Assembly: GCA_964640725.1 (NCBI GenBank)
Contig: CAZXIJ010000001.1
Location: 248,001-312,000 of the forward strand
Origin: CALHVX01 sp964640725
Lineage (GTDB): Bacteria; Pseudomonadota; Gammaproteobacteria; Pseudomonadales; Azotimanducaceae
DNA length: 64,000 nucleotides
Direction of reading: 5' to 3'
Made by a program: the position numbers and the translations under genes. Shown piece by piece: positions 48,396-56,300 of the stretch (its first letter is position 1; the number at the start of each line of letters is the position of its first letter). The notes under the pieces were generated by a model, which was not told the DNA's origin, made no database searches, and worked only from the letters and a program-made list of their open reading frames with translations.

Positions 48396-48942
48396 GGTGT
48401 TACTCCAAGTTTAGAAACAAAGTCAGGATCGATGTCGGCCCCTCACGTCCGTCGCTCCGTCTGAGCGCCGCTCCGACCGCGCCGCTCCGGAGAGCGAAGG
48501 TGCCGCGAATCTTGATGAACAGGGAGCAATCCCTGTGCCAGTTTGGCCGCACTCTGCCCGAAAAAATTATTTCTTCATATATATCAAAAAGATAAGAACA
48601 GTTCGGCCTCGCTCCGGAGCGAATTGAGACTGTCGCCTCAATTTGCCGCGGGTACGAACAACGTCAGTAGGTGACCAAGCACGGCAGTTCGCCGGGTGAC
48701 GCAAACGGACCCAAAGTCCCTTGCTGACCTGTTCAGCGTAGCTTAATCGTGCGGGATTCAAGCTCTCAGGCCCTGCTCGCAAGCCTGTGCAGGCCGTCGC
48801 CCCAAGCATTCGTCAGCTTCTGTGACGGCCTTATCGACCCAAGGGTGACCGCTGATTAGACTTCCCGCGAATTCGCTCGTTAAGGTGTTCGCTGGCACAC
48901 GCGCATCGCGGTCAAACGCGACTAGACAAGGATTGCAGCCCC
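48396..48942. promoter_or_regulatory. Intergenic region between divergent pilA and pilB
   Basis: A 547-bp region without a gene. It holds the pilA sigma-54 promoter, an AT-rich stretch at 48561-48598 that stands out in this GC-rich DNA and may help PilR or IHF binding, and presumably the pilB promoter, which I cannot place with confidence. Confidence 0.6.
48525..48540 (-). promoter_or_regulatory. Sigma-54 promoter of pilA
   Basis: On the minus strand TGGCACAGGGATTGCT matches the -24/-12 consensus TGGCAC-N5-TTGCW, with GG and GC ten bases apart as required. Transcription would start near 48514. In Pseudomonas pilA is read by sigma-54 with the PilS-PilR pair; those genes are not in the window. 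Confidence 0.9.
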
Positions 48943-50664
48943 ATGGCCTCGGAACCCATCCCGCTGAGCGGACTCGCACGACGCCTCGTTGAAGAGCAGG
49001 TGCTCGACGCCGAGACCGCCTCCCAGGCAAGCGCCGATGCGCGTAAAGAAGGTACCGCCTTCGTCAGCTATCTGGTCCAGAACGGGCTGGCAGACGCTCG
49101 CAACATTGCCGCTCGCGCCTCGGAAGAGTTTGGCGTGCCGCTGCTTGACCTGAACGGCTTCGATTTGACCAGCGTCCCCAAGGATCTGGTGAAAGAAAAG
49201 CTGATTCGCCAGCACAACGCACTGCCCCTCGTCCGCCGCGGGGTCCGACTGTTCGTCGCGGTTTCGGACCCGACCAACCTGCAGGCCCTGGACGAGATCA
49301 AGTTCCAGACCGGCGTCACCACCGAACCGATTCTGGTTGAGGAAGACAAGCTCGCGGTCGTGATCGAGCAGTTCCTGAATGCCAGCGAAGACGACGGTCT
49401 GGGCGAGCTGGGGGACGATGACCTCGAAGACCTCGACATGGACGCGTACGACGACGCGGCCGATGACAAGGACGAGGCCTCTGCCACCGACGACACACCC
49501 ATCGTTCGCTTCGTGAACAAGATGCTGCTGGATGCCATCAAGGGCGGTTCCTCGGATATTCACTTCGAGCCCTACGAAAAGTCTTACCGCATTCGCTTCC
49601 GCACGGACGGCATCCTGCACGAAGCCTCGCGGCCGCCGCAGAACCTCGGCACTCGCCTGGCAGCGCGCCTCAAGGTCATGTCCGAGATGGACATCTCCGA
49701 GCGGCGCGTCCCCCAGGACGGCCGGATCAAAATGAAGCTGTCGAAGACCCGGGCCATCGATTTCCGGGTCAACACGCTGCCGACGCTCTGGGGCGAAAAG
49801 GTCGTGCTGCGGATCCTGGATCCGTCCAGCGCCAAAATGGGCATCGAGATGCTGGGCTTCGAAGAGGCGCAGCAAGATATGCTGCTGGACTCCCTGCATC
49901 GGCCGCAGGGCATGATCCTGGTCACCGGGCCTACCGGTTCCGGCAAGACCGTCACGCTCTATACGGGCCTCAACATCCTGAACACTGCTGAGCGCAACAT
50001 CGCAACGGCCGAGGATCCGGTCGAGATCAACCTGGAAGGCATCAACCAGGTCAACGTCAACCACCGGGTCGGGCTCGACTTCGCCTCAGCACTACGCTCG
50101 TTCCTGCGCCAGGACCCGGACGTGGTCATGGTCGGTGAGATCCGGGACCTGGAAACCGCAGAGATTGCGATCAAGGCCGCCCAGACCGGCCACATGGTGC
50201 TCTCCACCCTGCACACCAACTCCGCGCCGGAAACCCTGACCCGCCTGCGCAACATGGGCGTGCCGGCGTTCAACCTGGCCACCTCCGTCAACCTGATCAT
50301 CGCGCAGCGCCTGGCCCGGCGACTGTGCAATAACTGCAAGACCGTTCTCGATGTACCTCGGGCGTCCCTGGAAGAAGAGGGCTTTACCGAAGAGGACATG
50401 ACAACCGGGCTGACCATCTACGACGCCAACACCGACGGCTGCGACAAATGCAGTAGCGGGTACAAAGGTCGCGTGGGTATTTATGAAGTCGTTCAAGTTA
50501 CCCAGGAACTGGCTCGTATTATCATGGCAGACGGAAACAGCATTGAACTTGCCGATCAGGCGCGAGAGCACGGTTTTAACGACCTGCGCCGCAGCGGCCT
50601 CATGAAAGTGATGCAGGGACTGACCAGCCTGACGGAAGTGAACCGCGTCACCAGCGGACACTAA
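48943..50664 (+). CDS. pilB: Type IV pilus assembly ATPase PilB
   Basis: Extension ATPase of the pilus, 573 residues. The N-terminal MshEN-like domains (GLARRLVEEQVLD, VPLLDLNGFDLTSVPKDLV) may bind cyclic-di-GMP in some homologues. The ATPase core has SSDIHFEPYEKSYRIRFRTDG, Walker A GPTGSGKTVTLY, the Asp box, Walker B VMVGEIRDLETAEIA and a His box LSTLHTNSAPETLTRL. Four cysteines (CNNC and CDKC) form the zinc site. A highly acidic stretch (about 150-180) links the domains. It is first in the pilBCD-coaE-yacG run and divergent from pilA. Confidence 0.97.
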   Translation: MASEPIPLSGLARRLVEEQVLDAETASQASADARKEGTAFVSYLVQNGLADARNIAARASEEFGVPLLDLNGFDLTSVPKDLVKEKLIRQHNALPLVRRGVRLFVAVSDPTNLQALDEIKFQTGVTTEPILVEEDKLAVVIEQFLNASEDDGLGELGDDDLEDLDMDAYDDAADDKDEASATDDTPIVRFVNKMLLDAIKGGSSDIHFEPYEKSYRIRFRTDGILHEASRPPQNLGTRLAARLKVMSEMDISERRVPQDGRIKMKLSKTRAIDFRVNTLPTLWGEKVVLRILDPSSAKMGIEMLGFEEAQQDMLLDSLHRPQGMILVTGPTGSGKTVTLYTGLNILNTAERNIATAEDPVEINLEGINQVNVNHRVGLDFASALRSFLRQDPDVVMVGEIRDLETAEIAIKAAQTGHMVLSTLHTNSAPETLTRLRNMGVPAFNLATSVNLIIAQRLARRLCNNCKTVLDVPRASLEEEGFTEEDMTTGLTIYDANTDGCDKCSSGYKGRVGIYEVVQVTQELARIIMADGNSIELADQAREHGFNDLRRSGLMKVMQGLTSLTEVNRVTSGH

Positions 50665-50704
50665 ACGTAGACTTCATCACGGAACGACGCGGGATACTCA
50701 AGCC

Positions 50705-51919
50705 ATGGCCGAAAGCGCAACCTTCACCTGGGAAGGCACCGACAAAGCGGGCAAGAAAACCAAGGGCGAGATCTCCAGCATCAACCCTGCGATCGCCAAG
50801 GCGGAACTTCGCCGGCAGGGGATCAGCGCAACCAAGGTCCGCAAGAAGAGCGCCGGCATTACCATCGGCGGCGGCGCGGCCATCAAGCCCGCCGACATCG
50901 CCCTGTTCACTCGCCAGATGGCCACCATGATGAAAGCCGGTGTGCCCCTGGTGCAGGCCTTCGAGATCGTGGCCGACGGCCTGGACAAGCCCCGGGTCGC
51001 GGATCTGGTGCGCACGGTGCGCAACGACGTCGCCAGCGGTAACTCATTCGCCTCTGCCATCCGCAAGCATCCGGACCACTTCGACGAGCTGTTCTGCAAC
51101 CTGGTCGACGCCGGCGAGCAGTCCGGTGCCCTGGAAACCATGCTGGACCGGGTCGCAACCTACAAAGAGAAGACCGAATCTCTGAAAGCGAAAGTCAAGA
51201 AAGCCATGACCTACCCCATCGCCGTTTTGGTCGTGGCAATCGTCGTGTCCGGGATCCTGCTGATCAAGGTCGTCCCGCAGTTCGAAGAAGTCTTTGCCGG
51301 TTTCGGTGCCGAGCTGCCTGCCTTCACCCAGATGGTCATCGGCCTATCCGAATTCACCCAGGCGTACTGGTGGGTCATTCTCGTGGGCGTCGTCGGCGCC
51401 ATCTTCCTGTTCGGGCAAGCCAAAAAGCGCTCTCAGGGGCTGCGGGAAGCGCTCGACAAGATCTCGCTCAAGATGCCGGTGGCCGGCAACATCATCGAGA
51501 AATCGGCGATTGCTCGCTACGCGCGCACGCTCTCGACCACGTTCTCTGCCGGCGTGCCGCTGGTCGACGCGCTCAACTCCGTTGCCGGCTCTACCGGCAA
51601 CAGCGTGTACTCCAAGGCCGTGCTGAGGGTACGTGACGATGTATCCACCGGTCAGCAGCTCAACTTCTCCATGCGCAACGCGGGCGTGTTTCCCAACATG
51701 GTCGTGCAGATGGTCGCGATCGGTGAGGAAGCCGGTGCCCTGGACGATATGCTCGACAAGTCAGCCGTGTATTACGAAGAGCAGGTCGACAATGCCGTCG
51801 ACAACCTCACCGCGCTCATGGAACCCATGATCATGGCCGTGCTCGGCGTGCTCGTTGGCGGCCTGATCATCGCGATGTACCTGCCCATCTTCCAGCTCGG
51901 CGCCGTCGTCGGGGCCTGA
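50705..51919 (+). CDS. pilC: Type IV pilus inner-membrane platform protein PilC
   Basis: Platform protein of 404 residues of the GspF/PilC family, which links the cytoplasmic ATPases to the growing pilus. Two homologous cytoplasmic GspF domains are seen (IALFTRQMATMMKAGVPLVQA and IARYARTLSTTFSAGVPLVDA) with three membrane segments, the last near the C-terminus (MIMAVLGVLVGGLIIAMYLP). It lies 40 bp after pilB and 27 bp before pilD. Confidence 0.97.
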   Translation: MAESATFTWEGTDKAGKKTKGEISSINPAIAKAELRRQGISATKVRKKSAGITIGGGAAIKPADIALFTRQMATMMKAGVPLVQAFEIVADGLDKPRVADLVRTVRNDVASGNSFASAIRKHPDHFDELFCNLVDAGEQSGALETMLDRVATYKEKTESLKAKVKKAMTYPIAVLVVAIVVSGILLIKVVPQFEEVFAGFGAELPAFTQMVIGLSEFTQAYWWVILVGVVGAIFLFGQAKKRSQGLREALDKISLKMPVAGNIIEKSAIARYARTLSTTFSAGVPLVDALNSVAGSTGNSVYSKAVLRVRDDVSTGQQLNFSMRNAGVFPNMVVQMVAIGEEAGALDDMLDKSAVYYEEQVDNAVDNLTALMEPMIMAVLGVLVGGLIIAMYLPIFQLGAVVGA

Positions 51920-51946
51920 TCCCGCCGCGCCGCGACAGAGACCACA

Positions 51947-52843
51947 GTGGGGCTGGACAACCTGCTGAGCTACGGCGTTCTGGGCGTCGTCGTCATCACC
52001 TGGCTCGGCCTGTGCGTGGGCAGCTTTCTGAACGTGGTGATCTACCGCTTGCCTGTCATGCTCGAGCGTCAGTGGACGCTGCAGGCTCGCCTGCAGCTCA
52101 CCGACGATGACGACGCGCAGCAGGCGCTGCTTGAAGCCGACGCCGAGGCCGACCGTTTTGACCTGATGTTCCCGAACTCCCGCTGTCCGGGCTGCGGCTT
52201 TGCCATCAAGCCCTGGCAGAACATCCCGGTGCTGAGCTGGCTGCTCCTGCGCGGACGCTGCGGCCAGTGCGGCAACGGCATCGCCGCTCGCTATCCGGCG
52301 ATCGAGCTGCTGACGGCGCTGATGTCTGTCGCCGTCATCGCGGCCTTTGGCTTCACCGCCGCTGGCGGCTTTGCGCTGGTCTTTACCTGGGTGCTGATCG
52401 CCGGCACCTTCATCGATTTCGACACCCAGCTGCTGCCCGATCAGCTGACGCTGCCGCTGCTGTGGCTGGGGCTGTTCTTTAACCTGGGCGTCTGGGTCTG
52501 GAGCGGCTTTGTATCTCTGCCTGACGCGGTCATCGGCGCCATCGCCGGTTACGGCGCGCTGTGGGTCGTGTTCTGGGGCTTCAAGCTCGCCACCGGCAAG
52601 GAAGGCATGGGCTACGGCGACTTCAAGCTGCTCGGCGCCATCGGTGCCTGGCTCGGCTGGCAGGTGTTACCGGCGACCATACTGATCGCCTCGATAGCCG
52701 GTCTGAGCTGGGCGCTCTTTGGCATCGTTGTGCGCCGTAACGCGCGCAGCGAGCCCATCGCCTTCGGTCCCTTCCTGGCGACCGGCGGTTGGGTCGCTTT
52801 GATGTTCCGTGATACGGTCCTTCGCGTTTTCGGAGGCAGCTAG
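51947..52843 (+). CDS. pilD: Prepilin peptidase and N-methyltransferase PilD
   Basis: Membrane aspartyl protease of 298 residues that cuts the leader from prepilins and methylates the new N-terminus. The start is GTG at 51947. The N-terminal GSFLNVVIYRLP motif is followed by the zinc-binding cysteines CPGCGFAIKPWQNIPVLSW and CGQCG, and the catalytic Asp residues in FIDFDTQLLPDQLTLP and GMGYGDFKLLGAIG. About eight membrane segments. It should process both pilins in this locus and any type II secretion pseudopilins elsewhere, such as those that would work with gspA-gspB. Confidence 0.97.
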   Translation: MGLDNLLSYGVLGVVVITWLGLCVGSFLNVVIYRLPVMLERQWTLQARLQLTDDDDAQQALLEADAEADRFDLMFPNSRCPGCGFAIKPWQNIPVLSWLLLRGRCGQCGNGIAARYPAIELLTALMSVAVIAAFGFTAAGGFALVFTWVLIAGTFIDFDTQLLPDQLTLPLLWLGLFFNLGVWVWSGFVSLPDAVIGAIAGYGALWVVFWGFKLATGKEGMGYGDFKLLGAIGAWLGWQVLPATILIASIAGLSWALFGIVVRRNARSEPIAFGPFLATGGWVALMFRDTVLRVFGGS

Positions 52844-52854
52844 CAGGGCACCCC

Positions 52855-53469
52855 TTGGCGGAGTTTGTAGTCGGCATTACCGGCGGTATCGGTAGCGGCA
52901 AGACCGCGGTCTCGGACCGGTTCGCGGAGCAGGGCATCACCATCGTTGATGCCGACCTGGCCGCGCGCGCCGTGGTCGAGCCGGGGCAGCCAGCGCTGAC
53001 CGCCATCGCCGAGCACTACGGCGCGCACCTCCTCACGGCAGAGGGCACCCTGGACCGCCGCGCCCTGCGCGATATCGTCTTCGCCGATCCCGAGCAGCGC
53101 CAGTGGCTGGAGCAGCTGACACACCCGCTGATCAATCAGTATCTGGTCGACCATCTGGCGGCGGCCACCAGCGCCTACGCGATGCTGGCGAGCCCCCTGC
53201 TGGCGGAGACGGGCCAGTCACGTCACTGCCACCGGGTGCTGGTGGTCGACGTGCCCGTCGAGCTGCAGGTGGCTCGGACCATGGCCCGGGACGACAGCGA
53301 CGAGACCCAGGTGCGCGCCATCATCAAAGCCCAGGCCAGCCGGGAAGACCGCCTGGCCCTGGCCGATGACGTGATCGTCAACGATCAGGATCTGGCGCAT
53401 CTGGACCGCGAGGTTGCCCGGTTGCACGAACAGTACCTGAATCTGGCCGCGGCCAGCGGAGAGCGCTGA
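52855..53469 (+). CDS. coaE: Dephospho-CoA kinase
   Basis: Last enzyme of coenzyme A synthesis, 204 residues, phosphorylating the ribose 3'-hydroxyl of dephospho-CoA. P-loop GITGGIGSGKTAVSD is followed by DADLAARAVVEPGQPAL, LDRRALRDIVFADPEQRQWLE and ASREDRLALADDVIVNDQD, all typical. The start is probably TTG at 52855 with AGGG upstream, 11 bp after pilD. The pilD-coaE-yacG order is conserved in gammaproteobacteria. Confidence 0.96.
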   Translation: MAEFVVGITGGIGSGKTAVSDRFAEQGITIVDADLAARAVVEPGQPALTAIAEHYGAHLLTAEGTLDRRALRDIVFADPEQRQWLEQLTHPLINQYLVDHLAAATSAYAMLASPLLAETGQSRHCHRVLVVDVPVELQVARTMARDDSDETQVRAIIKAQASREDRLALADDVIVNDQDLAHLDREVARLHEQYLNLAAASGER

Positions 53470-53471
53470 TC

Positions 53472-53717
53472 GTGGGCACGGCCGCGCCGCCGCGTATTGT
53501 CAGCTGTCCGCACTGCGGCGCCAGCGCTGCCTGGCACGAAGGCAACCCAGACCGGCCGTTCTGCAGCGAGCGCTGCCGCCTGATCGACTTCGGCGACTGG
53601 GCGAACGAGCGGCACAGCATTCCCGGCAAGGAAGACACCGATGAGCTCTACTCTGACGATCTTGCGAACGGCCCTGCTGCTGACCGCGACAACCATCGGG
53701 AGCCCGGCGAGCGCTAA
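53472..53717 (+). CDS. yacG: Zinc-binding DNA gyrase inhibitor YacG
   Basis: Small protein of 81 residues. The four zinc cysteines lie in CPHCG and CSERCRLIDFGDWANE, the family signature; E. coli YacG binds GyrB and inhibits gyrase. GTG start two bases after coaE. The last 25 residues (ELYSDDLANGPAADRD) are coded in a region also used by the N-terminus of the next gene in another frame. Confidence 0.95.
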   Translation: MGTAAPPRIVSCPHCGASAAWHEGNPDRPFCSERCRLIDFGDWANERHSIPGKEDTDELYSDDLANGPAADRDNHREPGER

Positions 53718-55035
53718 CTCGCCCGCCGCGACCAGCGACCCGGAACCCTCAGAGCGCCCAGCCGTTGAGCGCTGCGCGCGCAACGGCGTCGCCATCGCGG
53801 GCTGCGCCTTAAAGGGTGCTGCCCTCGATGGCGCCGGACACTGGTCACAATACCTGCCCGCCGAGCCAGCCCCAGTGCCAGTCAGCAACAGGCTGAGCTA
53901 CCTGGCCCGGCAGCAGGGCCTGGCAGACACCCAGCGCCGGGTCGACAACTGCGCCACGCCGGGCGCGCCGAACCGGTTCTCCATCGCGCACCGGGGCGCG
54001 CCGGCGCTGTTTCCCGAACACACCCGGGAAGGCTACCTCGCCGCAATCCATCAAGGCGCCGGCATCATCGAGTGCGATGTGACCTTTACCAAAGACGGGG
54101 CCCTGGTTTGCCGCCATGCCCAGTGCGATCTGCACCGCACCACCAACATTCTCGCCACGCCGCTCGCCAGCCGCTGCCGCTCCCCGTTCAGGGGTGCCAC
54201 GGACGACGCGCCGGCGTCCGTCAGCTGCTGCGCCAGCGACCTGACCCTGGACGAGTTTCGCTCCCTGTGCGGCAAGCATGACCGCGCCTTTCCCGAGAAC
54301 ACGACGGCCCTTGGCTACCAGCATGGCCAGCCTCTGGCCCCGGACCAGTACCCGGGCTGCGGCACGCTGATGACCCTGGACGACAGCATTGCCCTGTTCG
54401 AGCGCCACGGCCGAGCGCACGCACCGGAACTCAAGGCCGCGGACGCGGCGTTGCCCATGACCCAGGCGGCCTACGCCCAGGCGCTGATCGATCGCTACGA
54501 GGCTGCTGGCGTCGCGCCGGAGCGCGTCTTTCCCCAGTCCTTCGATCCCCGGGACGTTCGCTACTGGCTGACAGAAACCCCGGCCTGGGGCGCCAACGCG
54601 GTGCTGCTGGACAGCCGCGACGCGGCCATCGACCCGGCCGACCCGAAGGATCCCGGCCTGGGCGGCACTGGCCCGACCTTCGCTCAGCTCAAGGCGATGG
54701 GACTGCGCTACCTGGCCCCGCCCATGGCCTTCCTGCTGCGGGCAGACAAAGGCCAGATGGTGCCGTCGTCCTATGCGCTGGAGGCACGGCGCAGCGGTCT
54801 GTCTTTGATCGCCTGGAGTTTGGAGCGGTCCGGCAGCATCAGCGACCGGGTGCTCAAAGCGCCCGAGCGCGCCTACTACTACCGCAGCGTGCTGCCCGCG
54901 CTGCGCAACGACGGCGATATCCTGACCGCGCTGCAGGTGCTGTCGGAAGATGTTGGGGTGAGCGGCGTGTTCTCAGACTGGCCGGCAACGACAACGGCCT
55001 ACGCGAACTGCCTCAGGTCCGATACTCGGCGTTGA
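53641..55035 (+). CDS. Secreted glycerophosphodiester phosphodiesterase
   Basis: Predicted periplasmic or outer-membrane-associated enzyme of 464 residues that hydrolyses glycerophosphodiesters to glycerol 3-phosphate and an alcohol. The N-terminus is a signal peptide (LRTALLLTATTIGSPASANS). The GDPD core has IAHRGAPALFPEHTREGY (His-Arg and Glu), IIECDVTFTKDGALVCRHAQ (Glu-x-Asp and His) and ELKAA. Inserts with several Cys (SVSCCASDL, GYQHGQPLAPDQYPGCG) make it longer than cytosolic UgpQ-type proteins. The start at 53641 overlaps yacG by 77 bp, but the signal peptide lies wholly in the overlap, which supports it. It converges on argJ with a 23-bp overlap. Confidence 0.85.
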   Translation: MSSTLTILRTALLLTATTIGSPASANSPAATSDPEPSERPAVERCARNGVAIAGCALKGAALDGAGHWSQYLPAEPAPVPVSNRLSYLARQQGLADTQRRVDNCATPGAPNRFSIAHRGAPALFPEHTREGYLAAIHQGAGIIECDVTFTKDGALVCRHAQCDLHRTTNILATPLASRCRSPFRGATDDAPASVSCCASDLTLDEFRSLCGKHDRAFPENTTALGYQHGQPLAPDQYPGCGTLMTLDDSIALFERHGRAHAPELKAADAALPMTQAAYAQALIDRYEAAGVAPERVFPQSFDPRDVRYWLTETPAWGANAVLLDSRDAAIDPADPKDPGLGGTGPTFAQLKAMGLRYLAPPMAFLLRADKGQMVPSSYALEARRSGLSLIAWSLERSGSISDRVLKAPERAYYYRSVLPALRNDGDILTALQVLSEDVGVSGVFSDWPATTTAYANCLRSDTRR

Positions 55036-56287
55036 TGCGAACATAGTCATAGGACAAGTCCGTGGTCCAGACCCGGTCCTGGCCGCCTCCCAGCCCAAGA
55101 TCGCAGTGAATGAGTATCTCCGGCGCCGCCATGATGCGCGTCGCTTCCGCCTCGTCGTAGCTGCTCGCCATCAGGCCACCCTGCGCAATACAGTGGTCGC
55201 CCAGATGCAGGCTCACCCGGTCGGGATCGACCTCTGCGGGCGCGCGCCCGATCGCCATGCAGAGCCGGCCCCAGTTGGCGTCGCCGGCAAACAGCGCCGT
55301 TTTCACCAACGGCGATTCGGCAATGGTCTGGCTGACCGCCAGCGCGTCTGCGTCCGTGCGCGCGCCGGTGGTGGTGACCGTGACAAAGCGTGTGGCGCCT
55401 TCGCCGTCCCGCGCGATGCGCTGGGCCAACTCTGCTGCCACGGCGGTCAGGGCATCGAGCAACAGCACGGCGTTCGGGTCGCCTTCCCCGCCGCTTTGTG
55501 CGCCGCTCTGTGCGCCGCTCTGTGCGCCGCTCTGTGCGCCGATCTCTGCCAGCGATGCCTGCCCGGTCGCAAGGAGCATGAAGGCATCGTTGGTCGAGGT
55601 ATCGCCGTCGACAATCACCCGGTTAAAGCTGCGGTCCGCAATGCGAGCCGTCCACTGGTCGAGCAACGATTGAGCCACCGGCGCATCACAGGCCAGGTAG
55701 GCCAACATGGTCGCCATGTCAGGCTTGATCATGCCGCTGCCTTTGGCGATCCCTGCAATGGTCACGGTCTGCCCATCAAGCTGCAGTTGCCGGGTCACCA
55801 GCTTGGGCACAGTGTCGGTGGTCATGATGGCCTGCGCCGCTTCCAGCCAGCGATCTGCACCCAGACCCTTGGCCGCACCGCCCAGGGCATCGCACATTTT
55901 GCCAACGGGCAGACGCTCGCCGATGACGCCGGTAGAGAACGGCAGCACGGCGCCGTCCACCGAGAAGGCCTCGCGCGCCGCGGCGCAGACCTGCTCTGCA
56001 TCGGCCCGTCCCGGTTTGCCGGTCGCCGCGTTGGCGTTGCCGCTGTTAATGACCAGCGCGGCAACCGGTTGCTGGCTGTCGAGCAGTTCCCGGCATAGCT
56101 GCACGGGCGCCGCCGCGAAATGGCTGCGAGTGAACACGCCCGCGCAGCGAGTGCCAGGCGCCAGCAGCAAGACCGCCATATCGTCCCGGTCAGCGCTCTT
56201 GATACCCGCGGCAGCAGTCGCTATGCGCACACCAGGCACGGGCAAGGCCGGGTCCGGCGGCGGGCAGAGCGGATTCGGCTCGGTCAT
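55013..56287 (-). CDS. argJ: Glutamate N-acetyltransferase / amino-acid acetyltransferase ArgJ
   Basis: Enzyme of arginine synthesis, 424 residues, that moves the acetyl group from N-acetylornithine to glutamate. It is made as a precursor that cuts itself before a Thr in KPDMATMLAYLACDA, which is intact here. Other marks are VFTRSHFAAAPV, NSGNANAATG, SFNRVIVDGDTSTNDA and AIGRAPAEVDPD. Between STNDAFMLLATG and the LLLDALTAVA helix lies a GAQS repeat of four units, not part of the normal family. The ATG at 56287 is 13 bp after the secA stop, so argJ may be co-transcribed with secA. Confidence 0.95.
   Translation of the reverse strand: MTEPNPLCPPPDPALPVPGVRIATAAAGIKSADRDDMAVLLLAPGTRCAGVFTRSHFAAAPVQLCRELLDSQQPVAALVINSGNANAATGKPGRADAEQVCAAAREAFSVDGAVLPFSTGVIGERLPVGKMCDALGGAAKGLGADRWLEAAQAIMTTDTVPKLVTRQLQLDGQTVTIAGIAKGSGMIKPDMATMLAYLACDAPVAQSLLDQWTARIADRSFNRVIVDGDTSTNDAFMLLATGQASLAEIGAQSGAQSGAQSGAQSGGEGDPNAVLLLDALTAVAAELAQRIARDGEGATRFVTVTTTGARTDADALAVSQTIAESPLVKTALFAGDANWGRLCMAIGRAPAEVDPDRVSLHLGDHCIAQGGLMASSYDEAEATRIMAAPEILIHCDLGLGGGQDRVWTTDLSYDYVRINAEYRT
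55496..55543. repeat. Four tandem 12-bp units inside argJ coding for GAQS
   Basis: Units of CTGTGCGCCGCT on the plus strand begin at 55496, 55508, 55520 and 55532, with one base change in the first and last. On the coding strand they give GAQS four times in a surface-like loop of ArgJ. Confidence 0.95.
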
Positions 56288-56300
56288 GACGACGTTCCGG

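Noticed and set aside
48893..48898. TGGCAC before pilB as a sigma-54 promoter
   Set aside because: The -12 half is missing at the required ten-base distance.
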